The translations under genes were made by a program, and so were the position numbers. Positions 23,566 to 38,500 of a stretch of 64,000 nucleotides of DNA are shown here, piece after piece (the stretch's first letter is position 1; each line of letters starts with the position of its first letter). This DNA is from Mytilisepta virgata. Lineage: Eukaryota > Mollusca > Bivalvia > Mytilida > Mytilidae. The notes under the pieces were generated by a model. The model saw only the letters and a program-made list of their open reading frames with translations, searched no databases and had not been told where the DNA came from. The stretch covers positions 58,217,455 to 58,281,454 of the forward strand of contig CM051517.1 in assembly GCA_028015205.1 (NCBI GenBank), in the 5' to 3' direction.

Positions 23566-26500
23566 CTGAAAAAAAATAAAACAGAAATATCATCAAAATA
23601 TGACCTTTACAACAACTACAGGAGTACATTATTAAATGTTTAGTAATTATTCAGTATTTCCAAATTTTGTTTTTTCATTAAAAATTAGCTTCTTGACTCT
23701 TGAATTCTAATCAATTGCCAGAAAACTTGAAAGATAAAAACTCTCATGAATGAATTATTCGGTAACTTTTCTGAAACTTTAATGCAGTTTGAAAACCTGA
23801 AAAATACCTGGAATAAAATTTATGTTTACACATAAATAACATAAATTCAATTTATAATATTTATATCTCTTACAAACCCCCCCCCCCCCCCAAAAAAAAA
23901 AAACAATTTTTCAAATGAATGTTTTCTTCATTTTCCAAATGGAAGCAAATAACCAAAAAACATCTCTACAATGCAACGTCATTAGTAATTTAAATTCAAC
24001 AGTTTAAATAAGTTTAAAAGTAAATTTAAAAAAACAAAAAAAGGTAGAAGAAAAATTCTAACTTTCAAATACCTACACATAGTAACTGGAACCCAAGCTA
24101 GAAAAGTAGAAAATGAACTTTTTTTACCGAAAACTTTACAGATTTTTTAAAAGAAAAGCAAAAAAGTTATCGATACTATATATCTACATTTTAATAACTA
24201 ATTCTAATCTATAGGAAAATATATACAACATTACAGTGCAAGTAAACATCAACATTGGCATATTTAGAGTATGTTAAGAGCATACAGACACCTCACCAGC
24301 AATTAGATATTAATATATATTCTAGGTTATCGTTAAGCAGTGCGACGACAACCCACACATCCACCATGACAATGAAAAGAGGAGGGATAAAGGGTGAAAT
24401 TATCTGAATGATTTTTGTTCGAGTACTTACTTACGCTAGGTAACTCTGTTGTTTTGAGAGTGTCGGTATCTGCTATATGCCAAATGACTAATTAGTTCAT
24501 ACAAAATATTCAGTCAAGATATAATGTACACAATTTACTGGATGGTGTCCAACAGAAAAGAGGAATGAAATATTAAGACGATATGGACAGAACAAACAAT
24601 AAGAAACTTTTATCCATTAAATACCTAGTACATTTAATGCTTGAAATGATGCATGTACTACGATAATTAGAATCATTTTTATAAAAAAAAAATTCATGCA
24701 AAAATAATTTTTTGGTGAAATACCACTCAGTATCAATGGACTGTAAACTGTCTCTTATCCACCTTAAGGATGATCGCTGGTCTAATAATTTTAAAATTTG
24801 CAGGAAATAGGTTTTCTCTGGATTTTTCATTGTCTTTGCATTGGCAACTTCAGTCTCTCAAAAATGTATGAAAAAATAAAAAGGATTTCATAAAATTTTG
24901 TCAAATACCATTTTAAGGTATATATGATTGTGGGCAAAAAATTTAATGTTTAAGAAATGGATAAAACCCGAGGATTCTGAAAATCTGACAAAAAGACCAA
25001 AACATTGCCAGCAAGCATCCTTAATTATCAGAGATTCTATTGAAAACCATCATAAGTATTGAATTAACATTCACTTCTCAAGGTGAGCAAAAAAAAAAAA
25101 AAAAAGATCAAAGATCAAAGATAGATCTTACAGCTTTGGAAAAAATAAAAAATCTGTTCAAAAGTGAAAGGATATGAAAAGCAATACATAGTGATGATAT
25201 AATGAACATCTAGATAACTGAGCATTTATACGACTCTGCATCTATTTTGGGGGGGAATTTCTATGCCTACATTTTATGCAAAATAAAACAACATACCTAA
25301 ATGATACTGCCAAAGTGGGTAGTTTGAGTTGTGTGCAATGTAACGCCAACCTAACAGTGAAATTTGTGTATTTAATTACAAGTCACATCAAAGAATAGAT
25401 AAGTAAATACGACATTAACCCTGTTTTTCCTTATTGAATAGTTTGCTGACAAACATGCCCTGGCCATCCGTAAAACTGAAAATGGGATAGAAAGAAAGAT
25501 GAGCAAAATCTATCAGGAATCTGTCAAAGCTATTAATACAAAAAAATGTGATTTCATTTAAGGTCGAAATTACGAACATCCAAAATAAGATGTAAAAGAC
25601 GTACAGTAAATTATTTCAATCACATTCCTTTTTAAGCAACAATTCAAAAAGCCCAATAACTAAGGCAGATAAATAACTCCACCCATTTAAAAAGACTTAT
25701 ATTGTGAAATGAAATCAGATTTATTTAATTTTAAATTTAAATTTCTGTAAACAGGTGGAAAAATACCTGCAACTGTCACTGCAGCTAAAATGTCAGTCCA
25801 AAGAATTAAAGATCTGAAATTCTGAATTTTAATGCAAGATGCATGCACTATCAAAAATCCAAATAATGCCTCTCTGAATTCCTTAAATGAAAGCAAAAAT
25901 AAATTCCTGGCTTCAGCAACTACACAACAAAGCACCATAAAGAGAAATTCTACCATCTACATATAACTTCCAATCCACAGACTGAATTACCGTTTTATAT
26001 GCACCTACTGTTTCCATCAAGAATATGCAAAAATTAAAAATTTCATATTATTTTTTTTTACATAATTTACATATTTTCAACCAATAAAAATTAAATTTTC
26101 TCACAAATGTCTACTCCGATTTTTACACCCTAATTTCCAGGGGCCTGTCTTGGGCTTCAGTTCAGAGTAACATGCATGTTAAATTTATGGCAGGTTTTTA
26201 CATGCATTCAATTTTACTTGATGATGTGTTCTGTCAGAAAGCTATATTCAACCCCCAACCCCCCTTCATTAAACGATACATTTGCAAATTTTCAAATAAA
26301 TAGAGATATATAAAAACTTTTACAGTCTATACATTTTTTTTCATGAAAAAATTAATGTGCATATCAAATAAGCATGATTCCCTGACAGAACAATACATGC
26401 ATTTATTTTGATTATATCAGAGACACAAAACTGAACACACGTGGGACATACGATGTACGACAGACAGCAGATCTAACAGGATTTTCTGCTACCACAAAAA

Positions 26501-29500
26501 ATCCTACAACTTAAAATATATGGTCAATATCAAATGGTTGAATTGTATTAGCTGAAGAATTTTAATTTTCCATGTCATTTATATAATATTTTCTACCAAT
26601 AATTTAATATTATATTGATATAAGATTTGGTCAGCTCAATAGCTATTAAATTGTAGCAAAAATGACTCAAGAATGAACAAATCTTAAGATCTAAAATTTA
26701 TTAAATTTCTAACCCATCCTTACATCAACGACACAAAAACTCCATCTCATACTGTACCCCTTAGTTTGAAATGGTTGAAAAATGTGATGCATGCATGTAT
26801 ATTGAAAAATCCTTTTAATGATCACAAGACACAAGAACAGAACACTTGAACTGAATAATTCCTTAGAAAACCAATGTGAAAGTGTCCATGGCACCACAAA
26901 TCTACTTAAATTGTGTGTGCTTCAGAAGATCCCAAAAATAAGCTCTCTTGGTATCAATGGCTCACCTCCATCTTTCCTCTGGCCCTGAGCACTTAAAGTT
27001 CTCTTGTTGTTAGGCGTGGTTGCATCCGACCGCCATTCTGATGAATAACCATTTCTTGCTAGGATTCTGTTTCTTTCGGCTTCCGTGTCCAATAGATGAG
27101 ACAAATTACTTCGGAATTCTGATTCCTGTATAACAAGAGCACCAGAATTTGATCTCGGATTACCTCCTAAAGGTTTCTTCACAAACTTACTTCTCTGAAA
27201 ATTAAAAAAAAAGTATATATAAGAATGCAACAAAATCCATATTTCAATTGTATACACAATATACCATCTACCATGATATCTATTCTACAGAAATTTCCAC
27301 CATAAAATTAAATGACATTGTTCCAAATGTATTACTATTTTTTTTTCCTTGATAGAGGATATTGAATTTTTTTTCTCTCCATTTGTTTCTGGGATTTCCT
27401 TATCTTGGGATATTTATACGAAAAAGCCCCTAAGAACAAATATCTCCATAAAGATTACATCAGTTTAAAAAACTATGAAAAATAACATCTCCATTTGTAA
27501 TTATTTAATATAAACAACACAAATGCTTGTCACTATCATTCTTAACAACTGTTAATGTTAAATATTCTTATGTTATATCTTAAATATCCAGGAATGTGAT
27601 TCAATGCAATATTATTTCCTTAGTCATTATGTTTAATTCTAGTGTATTTCAACTATAGCTGCAAGATCTGCTCTGAATTTTGTTTGGAACAGATTTTCAA
27701 CTACAATTGTGTGCATCTAAATGGGGTAATATACATAAAATGAACTCAGACAGCAGCTTGTTCACACTTGATTATCTGTCTTATTCATAAAGGTTGTTTA
27801 TGGTTAGATTTTTATACGACCCCAACTATTTGTTTGTCAACAAATTTTTCTATCTTATTGTTTCTAAAGATACAAGAGGTCAAAGTTAGCAATTTTGTGG
27901 AAACATAAAATTGTTATTTTTTATCTGATTTCAATTCAGATTTTTTCTTTTAATTTATCTTGTTGTATGTCAACAAATTTTTACTATCTTTTACAGTTCT
28001 TGAGATACAGCGGGTTGGTGCCAAAAAAGCATGTTACTGTCGTATCATGCTGCGCCTAGCGAAGCCCTTTATTACAATATGCTGAGTAATTTCAAAATTT
28101 TAGGAAATGTAATTTGATGAAATTGCCGCTGTTTGATGTGTGTATTATTTTTCTTACATCTTCGCCCTTTCACTTTGACCCCTACCTGATAAGATGGAAC
28201 CGTCTTCTCATTCAGGTTACTAAGGCTGCCTGACTTGCCTTGCCATGTGGTACATCTCCCGGAGCTGTAGTTAGGCTGGTTGATAGATGATAGAGAATTA
28301 TTGTCATTAACATTTGAACTAGTTGTGAGGGAATGCATGGAATTGGTGAGTGCAGATGATAAAGAATGATCGTGATGATTATGGGCGTGCTGATAGCTTC
28401 TGCGTGTTAGCTCCACCTCACGATCACTCTGAAACAAACAAAACTCTTCCCAGTTAGGTTAATCAACTACAGATATATATTTCTGCCACCATGTTACACA
28501 AAAGCGTGCCTGAACTACACTTATGTGCTTGAAAATAAAATGTTCAAGTTTAGCAATCAGCAAATTTCACAAAGATTTGGTTAAAATTGAATTCACACTG
28601 AAATTTTTACCAAAAAAGAAAAAATAAAACACTGTAAAGATCTGTTTTAAATTATTATTGCAGAAAATCAAACGTCCACTGAAAACTTACTGTTTTGCGT
28701 CTGACAAATGAAAAGTATAAAAATTCAATGCCACAAAAATACAAGCTCTGTTAGAAAGTTATCAAAAAAATGCAACAAAAACTTCAGAAATTTACTATTT
28801 TAATTCCTCTACTTAGTTCCTTTGGTCATGCGGTAAATCTAAAATCATGCAAGATACAATTATACATCAGCTTTTACTAAAAACAATTGCTTTAGATTGC
28901 AAAATGAAACCTTCCAAAAAAGGAATTTTTATTCATTAAAAAAATTTCAATAATTTACATATCTCATTTATTTAAAATTTTGAATTCTTTAAAACCAAAA
29001 GAAATGAAAGAAAAAATTGTAGGCATTTTTAAACTAGGAAACAGAGAAACGATCAAGTGCCTAAAAACCAGGATCATTCTTATCAGGACAATTTGTGGTA
29101 ATCCAATTCAAAGACGTAATGCAAGTATTTATTTCAAATTTTACAAAACAAGCAGATTTTTTTTTTAAATCAACGAAGATTTTACTATTTCCAAAGGTAT
29201 TCGGCAGAACTGCCAATAATTTAATTCATAAATGCATAACATACTTGCAATACAATAAATATTTCAATAATCTTTTGGATTTTACCATTAAATTGTCCCT
29301 GCACTACCAGCTACCAAAGATAATATCCTAAAAACTATACCCTGTATATATATGTACAGATATAAGAAACTGCGCCAGATAGAAATAATCATATAAGCAA
29401 TACTAGCAATAAGCAGTTAGCAAAAACATAAATATAAATACACAATTGCTTTTTTAATAAATGATGCACCAAATTAAAGTACATAGTAAAGCTATAATTT

Positions 29501-32500
29501 TAAAATGCAAAGAAAAACAGCACAAATAAATATACATATACACATCTGTTGTACTTCATTTGACTTTCAGGTTGATGACAATTTTGTGAATTTACTACAT
29601 TCTGAATAGTCTGGTGCTAGTTAAATGCCAAAAACCAAGATATCATTATCACAAACGTATTATATATATCAAGATCTCAATTTATTATGCTTGCATGAAA
29701 GAGTTGATGTGACTTATCAGCTAACAAACATTTCAGTCTTATTTTTTTTTAAATTCAAATATTGAAATGAAGATATTTGGAACAATTGAAAGGTGAAAAA
29801 AGACAATATATTTGAATGCCAATAAAATAGACATAGGTTTATAATGCTAGCAATTTACTATTTCTATCAGAATTTTACAGAGTTAAGATGAAGTAATGGT
29901 CTGAATGGTACCTTCTAATAATATATCAATTGTCAATGATATACTTTTTTTTTTTAATATTTTACAAATTTTAAAGATTAATGGAAAGAAACATTTGTTC
30001 TTTGATAACTGGTGCTAAGTAACACTCTATAAAACTTTAAGCATCTGTGTAAAATCATTCTTTTATAAACAAGATCAGTTTATATCATTCCAAGGGGCAG
30101 CAGAGAAAGAAATTTTATTTAAGGAAAATTCAATCAAAATTATGTGGTACCGGGTATGTATTTGTATAGTCATGTATATGAAAACTTAAATGTAAATATT
30201 TTAAGAATAATTAAAATATATTTGACAGAAAATGGAAGACAAAAGCCCAGTTACAGGCTTTTTAGTTGCCCAGCTATTAAAGAGAGACAAGGGAACATAG
30301 AGGATAGCTGGTTGTTTGATAAATAGGTTTTTAAATCGATAAAGACAGTTAAAATCAAACAACATACATAGCACAAAGACAAATGCAACTTCAGGATAAA
30401 AACCAACAAAAAAGCATGGGAATTATGCAGTGGAATATAAAATTTGAGCCAATCAACACTTTTGTTACTGTTAGATGATCCACATCAACTCAGCCAATCA
30501 CAACACTGGTTACAAACCTCCAAATCAAACAGCTCTTCATTTTCGATATCATCTTGAGTGAAGGGCTGGTGTGTTAGAACAACTTTTCTATCATTGGTGC
30601 TATAAGACAGACGCACCTGAGGAAACTGCCTGTTTGGGTCATCTCTAGTGTGAAAGAACACACTGCTTTCATAATTTGACCCACATCTATTGTGGCTAGG
30701 TCTACTGGTATTCTTTTCACTCTTAGTAGCATTATTTTCATTGGCCAAAGCATGGTTATGTCCAAAGTATCTGTCCAATAGCTTTTTGTAATACTGACGA
30801 TCTTTGATTCTGATGGGGGCTTGTCGTCCAGCAAGGCACGACTCGTTTTGTCGATTGGCACAGAGCCATCTGTGGTTTTCCTGTGCAAGTGCAGATATAT
30901 AAAGAAAGCTAAGGTAAGGAAGTGAAAAAAAAAACATGCAAGCGTGATAATAAATTTCTAATATAAACACTGATGTTGAGGCTAATTTTATTTCTCTTTT
31001 ATTCTAAAAAAAAAAAAACATGAAAACATAATCATAGCATACATAATTCAATTCAGTGTCACTTTTTTTAGTACCGAAAAAACAACAAAGAATATACATA
31101 CGTACTTGTCGAAACCAGAGCTTTTTTAAAAAAACAATGTAATCAAATTTGTATTTGTATGTGCACTCAGTTGCATTACAATGACTTTAATTATTTACAT
31201 ATAATAACTAAGTCATTATAATTTTGCTATTTTCTTTTCCACAAGTACCTAACTGACTCCCAGTGTGTATATTAGACATATGATACAGAAAAACATTTTG
31301 ATATGCCAACCATATTTAATTTCTATCTCAAAAATTTATTTTAAAGATGGCTGCACATCAAAATATTTCTCTGTAAACTTCTCCGAAAACATTCAATAAA
31401 AATTAAATGTTTCCGTTGAAAATTTGTTAAAAGCAATAACTGTGCTAATATATAAGTGCAAGGTTTCTGGAATAACTGTAGTTCTATTCTAAATTTATTA
31501 CTTAATGTAATAAAGTACTAACTAGTTTGTAATAAAATCTATCCCTACATTCTGTTCTAAGCTTCGTAATCCTTGCCTAAAAAATTTAAATATGATCTGC
31601 TGACACAATACAGATTTTTCACAATATCGTACATTTTCTATTTCATAAGCAAATTTTCTGTGAGTTGCACCCCTTGCCATGTGCAAAACATTCAATCAGC
31701 AGCTAACTGAATCGTGATTTGACACAAGGACGATTATCTTACCTTTAAAAATGACATCAAGCTCATGTCGCCATAGAGAGGCTAAATTAAAATTAAATTT
31801 TTGGTGAAACATAGTGATCAAATATTTCCAAGCATTTACCATGGCATAAGAATCGTTTACAATTTATAATCTTAATATCTTTTTTCGTTGGATACACAGA
31901 AATTCTCATTTTTAAAACAGTGATGTTAATTTTTAGTAGTATGTGCATTAAATGGGAGAACAGTTAGTAAAAAGAAAGTAAACAAAGCCTAGAAACTACA
32001 CTTAACAAATATTTGCCCTAAATTTAGTAAACTGGGAAGGCTTGAACACAAATCTGATCTATGATGTCAAAATTCAAAAACTGAGTAAATATGAATATCT
32101 TTTTGAATCATTACCAAAAATGATCAGAAAATGTCTAATGAGATTTGAAAAATTTTGTTCTAATTTTCTTTGAACTATACTGAAAACTAGGGTCACAACA
32201 TTAAATATCTTTTTACCCGTGTCTATGGTTGAGAATTTTTTGAACTGGTCATTCCACCTTAATATAGGTGCACTCAGATTGGAAATAAACATAATGCAAT
32301 CAATAACACCAACTACTCCATCAACAAAAACATAAACAAATAAAATGCTCCGCTGGGCGCAGCTTGATACGACCGCAGAGGTCGAACCCTGAACAGTTGG
32401 GGCAAGTATGGACACAACATTCAAGCTTGATACAGCACTGAATTTGGTTGATTGATTGATTGTTGCTTAACGTCCAGTGGCAAATATTTCATGCATCTTC

Positions 32501-35500
32501 ATGACGAGAACCAGTTCAATTTATCAAACAATTCAATTAGGGGTGGGATGGGACACAAAGGGGAACCAATTTTGACTGCCACTGTAAAAGGAGGATGGTT
32601 GGGTAGGGTCGGATAATTTAGCCTCCTGTAGCGGCCATCAGCCTACTCTTTTTCGAAAACTACAGAAGGGGTCTTTAGCGTGCAGGGAGTGTGGCATTCT
32701 CCAAACACGTTACCCACTATGGTCCGCGGTCAGGCTTTCCGTATTATGACCTGACAACCCCCCCAACGAGACTGAATTTGGATTGTGAATAAATATTTGA
32801 CACAGCATAGGTTTCTGACACAGAATTAATGTGGTCTAAGAACTTAAAATTTTTTAATTTACCTATTCAAACAATATCAGTATTATTTGTTTTTATATAT
32901 AAATCAGAAATAACCAATTTAAAATTTAAAATTGGGCACACATATCAATTTCTTGCTATTGTGCAATACTGTGCAATTGAAGATTTCTTGCTATTGTGCA
33001 ATACTGTGCAATTGAAAATCCCCCCCCCCCAAAAAAAATAAATAATTTACCCCTTTTTTAGCTTTTGTGCAATACACTATGAAGTTGCACATTGACCCCC
33101 CCCTCCCAAAAAAAAAACCAAAAAACAATAAAATTTATTGTAACCCCCCTTTTTTTGCTAAAAGAAATTTGAAATTTCCTTTTTAATTTATGAAATATGA
33201 AATGAGAAAAAAATTAAATGTGTTTGGATTACCTCCCTTAGCCCACCAAGATAATATCATACATTTCTATTTACTTATACTAAAGTTATTGTGCAAAAAC
33301 CAAGAAAAATGCTTATTTGGGCCCTTTTTTAGCCCCTAATTCCTAAACTGTTGGGATCAAAACTCCAAAAAATGGTCATAAACCTTGTGTTAAAATTTCA
33401 TAGATTTCTATTTACTTATACTAGAGTTATTGTGCGAAAACCAAGAAAAATGCTTATTGGGCCCTTTTTTGGCCCCTAATTCTTAAACTGTTGGGACCAA
33501 AACTCCCAAAATCAATCCCAACCTTCCTTTTGTGGTCATAAACCTTGTGTTTAAATTTCATAGATTTCTATTAACTTATACTAAAGTTATAGTGCGAAAA
33601 CCAAATGTCTACAGACTCCGACGGACGACGACGACGACGCCAACGTCATACCAATATACGACCGCAAAAATTTTGCGGTCGTATAAAAATTCATAATTTT
33701 TTTTCAAAAATAAATATCTAACGGTGAGATAAAGAGAATTATTTAAAAACATTTAAAAATAGGCAAGACACATGCAAAACTTATATGATAACCTTCAATT
33801 TAACGTTTCAAATACATGGAAAAGTTTCATCATACAATTCATGAATGTTTTGAATGAGAAGCATTTGTCAGTTAAGCATGTACGAGACCCAAGTTAAGGG
33901 ATGCTGCTTTCCAAAGTATAATGTATGAATCTGACAAAAGTTTCACAAAAAACCATATGATTACGATTGATATTGTACATCTTATCTAAAGTACAGAATG
34001 ATAGGCAATGATGTCACAGATATGAGATACATGGTAGAACGATTTTTTGTGAAATGGGGGCCAGGACCACAAACAGCACAATAGAACTAAAATACAAAAT
34101 ACAAAAATACAATAATCCCTGCAAATTACCCAGGGGAGATAATTGTAATAGTCTGTGGCTAAAAGAAGGCTACTGTTGTTATCTCCCTTAGTAACATGGA
34201 CAAGGGAAAACTGACAAATGCTTTTCAACATTCATATGTGTTACTAATTGAACAATTTAAATATTTTTACTACATTTTATCAAATATTAACAATGGCAGA
34301 ATTACTATTTTATACAAAACCTTCGCAATTTCCAAAATCTCAGAATAAAATTGTCGTTTCCATTCAAAATCTCAGATTAAAAACTACTAGTTCATCATAT
34401 AAATTTTACATGTTTGAGGATATTTGATTTTTGGGTCTCCTTGGGACAAGAGATGTCTACTCTCCATTGCCATGTACTTACTTTCTTTAATTGCATAACC
34501 TAAATAAAAAATGATTCTAACTCTTACTCAGTAATTAAATGAAATAAGCTGTTTGTTAAGACCAATAAAACGTAAGTTGAAGATTTTTATCCAAACAAAA
34601 AATAATGTGGTATGTATGGAAAGTTTTTTTCTTTTTACCCCCTCTTCATCCCTCCAAATGCCTTAATATTTTCCAGTTAAAATAATCTCATTCAAATTTT
34701 AATACAAAATACTTAACTTAAATTCTTGACAAATTTCTTTAAATTGTCCTTGATATTAATTGTTAATATTAAAAAAAAAATTTCAATAATCTCATTAAGT
34801 TGTTAATGAAATCATACTGGCAGAAATGGACAACAAATAATCTGTGAATTGTGAAAATTTAATACAAATTTGGGGAAGATTGACTGGAGGCACAGAAATG
34901 ACTGAAATCTACAAATTAAGTTTTAATTGGCTTAACATCTCCAAACAGAATAATGAATTTGATTAAAATAATCTAATTGTTCCAATCAACTAAATCAAAA
35001 ATACAACATCATCCTGGCAATCCTAGCCAAGTATTATTTACATTATAAGATCAACCTACCAATGGAGGAGGTAAGGGTCGTGAATCTGTCTTCATTACTC
35101 CCATAGTTCCTGGCGTACAGTGCAGCAGACGGTACACATGCTCCACTATTCCAAGTCCTCTGACAAGGTTGTCCCGCTGTAAAAGCCCACTAATTCTCTC
35201 TAGTTCCTCTTCTTCTAAGATGTCCATAGGCTTAGTGGTGTCCAAGGGCTCATCATACAGTCTGCGTTCAGACTCACTACCCATGGTCTATAAGAAAAGT
35301 ATGTTTGTTTGTTTAGTTGGGGTTTTACGCTGTTTTCAGTATATTTGGCTATTTTGCGGCGGCCAGTTTTTATTAGTGGAGGAAGCCAGGTACCCGGAGA
35401 GAACCACCAACCTTCGGTAGGAAAATTGGCAATCCTTGTCAATTTTAGATCGGAGTTGAACACACCAAGCCACAGGTGAGATTCTAACTCACAACCTCAG

Positions 35501-38500
35501 TGTTGACAGGCAAGTGATTATTAGTAGTCATGACGAACTACCTAGACCACTCTGCCACCGAGGCCAACAAGAAAAGTATGTAATCATTATTACATACTGT
35601 TACATATATTTCATCAGCTGTTCATTATTATGCATACCTCATATCCTTTGATTTTAGATTAATATTTCATAAAAATAGGGTTTTTTTAATTTCTTTGTGC
35701 TTTAAGATTACATGTTTACATGTTTACTGCATGATAATTCAATTTTTTTATCCTCATAGTTTCCTTATTTACCAATGTTTACCCCAAGAAATGGAAGCGT
35801 GCAAATGTAATGCACCGATACAAATACATACACAGGATCAATATTTTTTCACAATTTATTCACAGATCGTTAACCGTTACTGCACATATAACTGTGAATG
35901 AAATTGATAAGGTTACTTGAGACCCCTTTTAAACTGACTGTCCTGCGATCGTGCAACAGATGTAAAGCTCCGCTCGATCAAGTGCAAAAAATCGAGTAAT
36001 ATATGTAAAGATGATTGGAATTCTGTTACGTAGGCTTTACCAATTTTATTTAAATAAATTTCCTTTTTAAATTTTTTTCTGGTTTTCTGTTGTCTGTTAG
36101 GTTATCTTTAGTTCTGCAACATGGTATCATGAATATTTTATTTCAAAACAAATTAAGTCATATCAATTCATGTAATGTTGTTCTAAACACAATTCTTGAT
36201 TGGTACCTCAACACTATTTCTAGAACCAGACAAGCGTCGAGATGGCATGGTAGTACGTTTGAGCGACCTTCGTCTCCGACTGTTTGGACTTTCAGGTCTG
36301 ACTGATGTCTGGCTCTTTTTTCCCTTCAACATGGATTCTAATTTCTCTTTTTTCCTTGCTATTTCATCTCGTTGCTGCCTGTATAAAAGATAAGAGGAAT
36401 ATTGAAGATCAATTACACAATATAAAAGAAAGAGTACAGTCTTGCCATAAAAAAATAGTATCTTTCTGGGAGCTGCTTTTAAGAGACCAATTATCTTGAA
36501 TGAGGGTAGTATTTCGTGATAAGTCTAGACCAAACCCGTACCTATTTAGTAAAATAAATCATGTGATGGATATGTGTGTATTTGAGGTTTTGATTTTTTT
36601 TTTCACAACCACAAATTCTGGTTCTTCCTCAATATAAAAGGTGTGACAAAACTTACTAAAATCTTGTGCATCAGCTGTTCTGTTTGACCCTAAGACCTAA
36701 ACTGTTACCCTCATCTTCCCAATTCCCCCCCCCCCCCTCCCCCAACATTTTAGATTACTGTTTTGGCTTTCCATTCTTTCACTGGGGATGCAAATCAAAA
36801 TTTTTTTTTATCATACGATGTTTTTCCTGTCAATAATGCAATGCCTTGGCCACCAAAAGCTTAACCAGGATAATGTAGTAAAAATTAAATAAATGTCAAT
36901 TGAATACTAACCGTGCCATTTCACTTCTGGCTTTAAAAGCTGCAGTTTCTTGGAACAATGTACCACTACTATGGAAAAATTTATCATATTTTTCTGATCC
37001 AGGAAAAGGATATATTCTCCTAAAGTTACCCAAATGGTTGTTTTCGTATCTCTCCACATATTCTTGATACTGTGCCTGAGCTAATTCTAATTCTTCTCTA
37101 AAACATAAAATATTCTTTTTTTTAAAATATAGTCGAACTGTTTGTGTAAAACTCTTAATTCGAATACCATGGCTATGTCCAAATTGTTGACCAGAAACGA
37201 ATTTTTGCCTGTTTATTCCAAGTAAATTCCATCAGAACATTCTTAATTCGAATATATATCGGTTGTGTCGAACTATTTTTACTGTCCCAAAGTCCAAAAT
37301 TTGTATTACTTTATTATTTGTAAGTCGAACTTGAAAGCCTAATTGTGTTTTTCCTTTCATACAATGTAACTTCTAACTTACTTTTTAAGTCATTTATTTT
37401 AATTTTTTAATAATGTGTGTGTGTGAAATAATCGTAGATTAAACCGGAGGTCAAAACTGAATATGGATGACTCGGAGCCCTGGATAAGTCAAAATTTTCT
37501 TCCAGTCCTTTGCAATTTGACACAACCATGTTTCACTGTATATCTACATGTACTTAATAAAACCAATTGTTTTTCCTATACAGTTTTATTCTATATGATT
37601 TTATTATATAAAATTAGTAACGTTATAACAATTTTTAAGGTGTTCTATCATTATTATGTGTGAAAAAAGTGTTGCAAGGCAACAGTTTTCGGACTGTTGG
37701 TCTGACAGTGATTTGTTGACTGCCTGCCTGAATTTGATTGGTTGAAAACGTTACAACCACAAATTCTGGTTCTTCCTCAATATAAAAGGTGTGACAAAAT
37801 CGTTATAGACTAAGTTACTAAATCTTGTGCATCGGCTGTTTTGTTTGACCCTTAGACCTAAACTGTTACCCTAATCCTCTGGAGGTCAAACAAAAGAGCT
37901 ATTGTTATCGCACCAAATTAATAACTTTATACTTTAAGGGTTCAATAAAAATTAATACATTTTGCAGTTCAGAATTATACATGTATCAGAGAGTATTTTG
38001 CCAGCAAAGAAAAATAAACTGAAATGTGGTCCCAAAAATCATACTGCTATGTATAATAAGAAAGCATAACAGAAAATTCTGGATTGCAAAACAACTAAAT
38101 TCCATTTTAAAACATAACAAATTATATCTGAAGTATAAAAGATATTTATAATTTACTATTAACCTGTCTTTTTGCATATAACATTAGAATCTTTTATTCG
38201 CCTCCAAATCAAAAATCTGTCCCTTACTTTTTAACTTCCTTAATAGAATATTTCTTTGTTTTCCAGTCTTATTCAAACTTATTTCGATTCTTTCTCTGTT
38301 TCTCTTCAATAATATTTGTCCATAAATAATAATTTACTTTGATTCTTTCTCTGTGCCCCTCGCCATAAATCTTTGTCCATAAATAATAATTTACTTTGAT
38401 TCTTTCCTTGTGCCCCTCCCCATAAATCTTTGTCCATAAATAATAACTTACATTGATTCTTTCTTTGTCCCCCTCCATATAAATCTTTGTCCATAAATAA

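Noticed and set aside
24300..24440. GC-richer patch considered as an extra TTLL exon
   Set aside because: Exons 16 and 17 already join in phase, and no acceptor/donor pair with an open frame was found.
34090..34200. GGGAGATAAT...TTATCTCCC inverted words (possible small MITE)
   Set aside because: Only about 9 bp pair and no flanking duplication was found; support is too weak.
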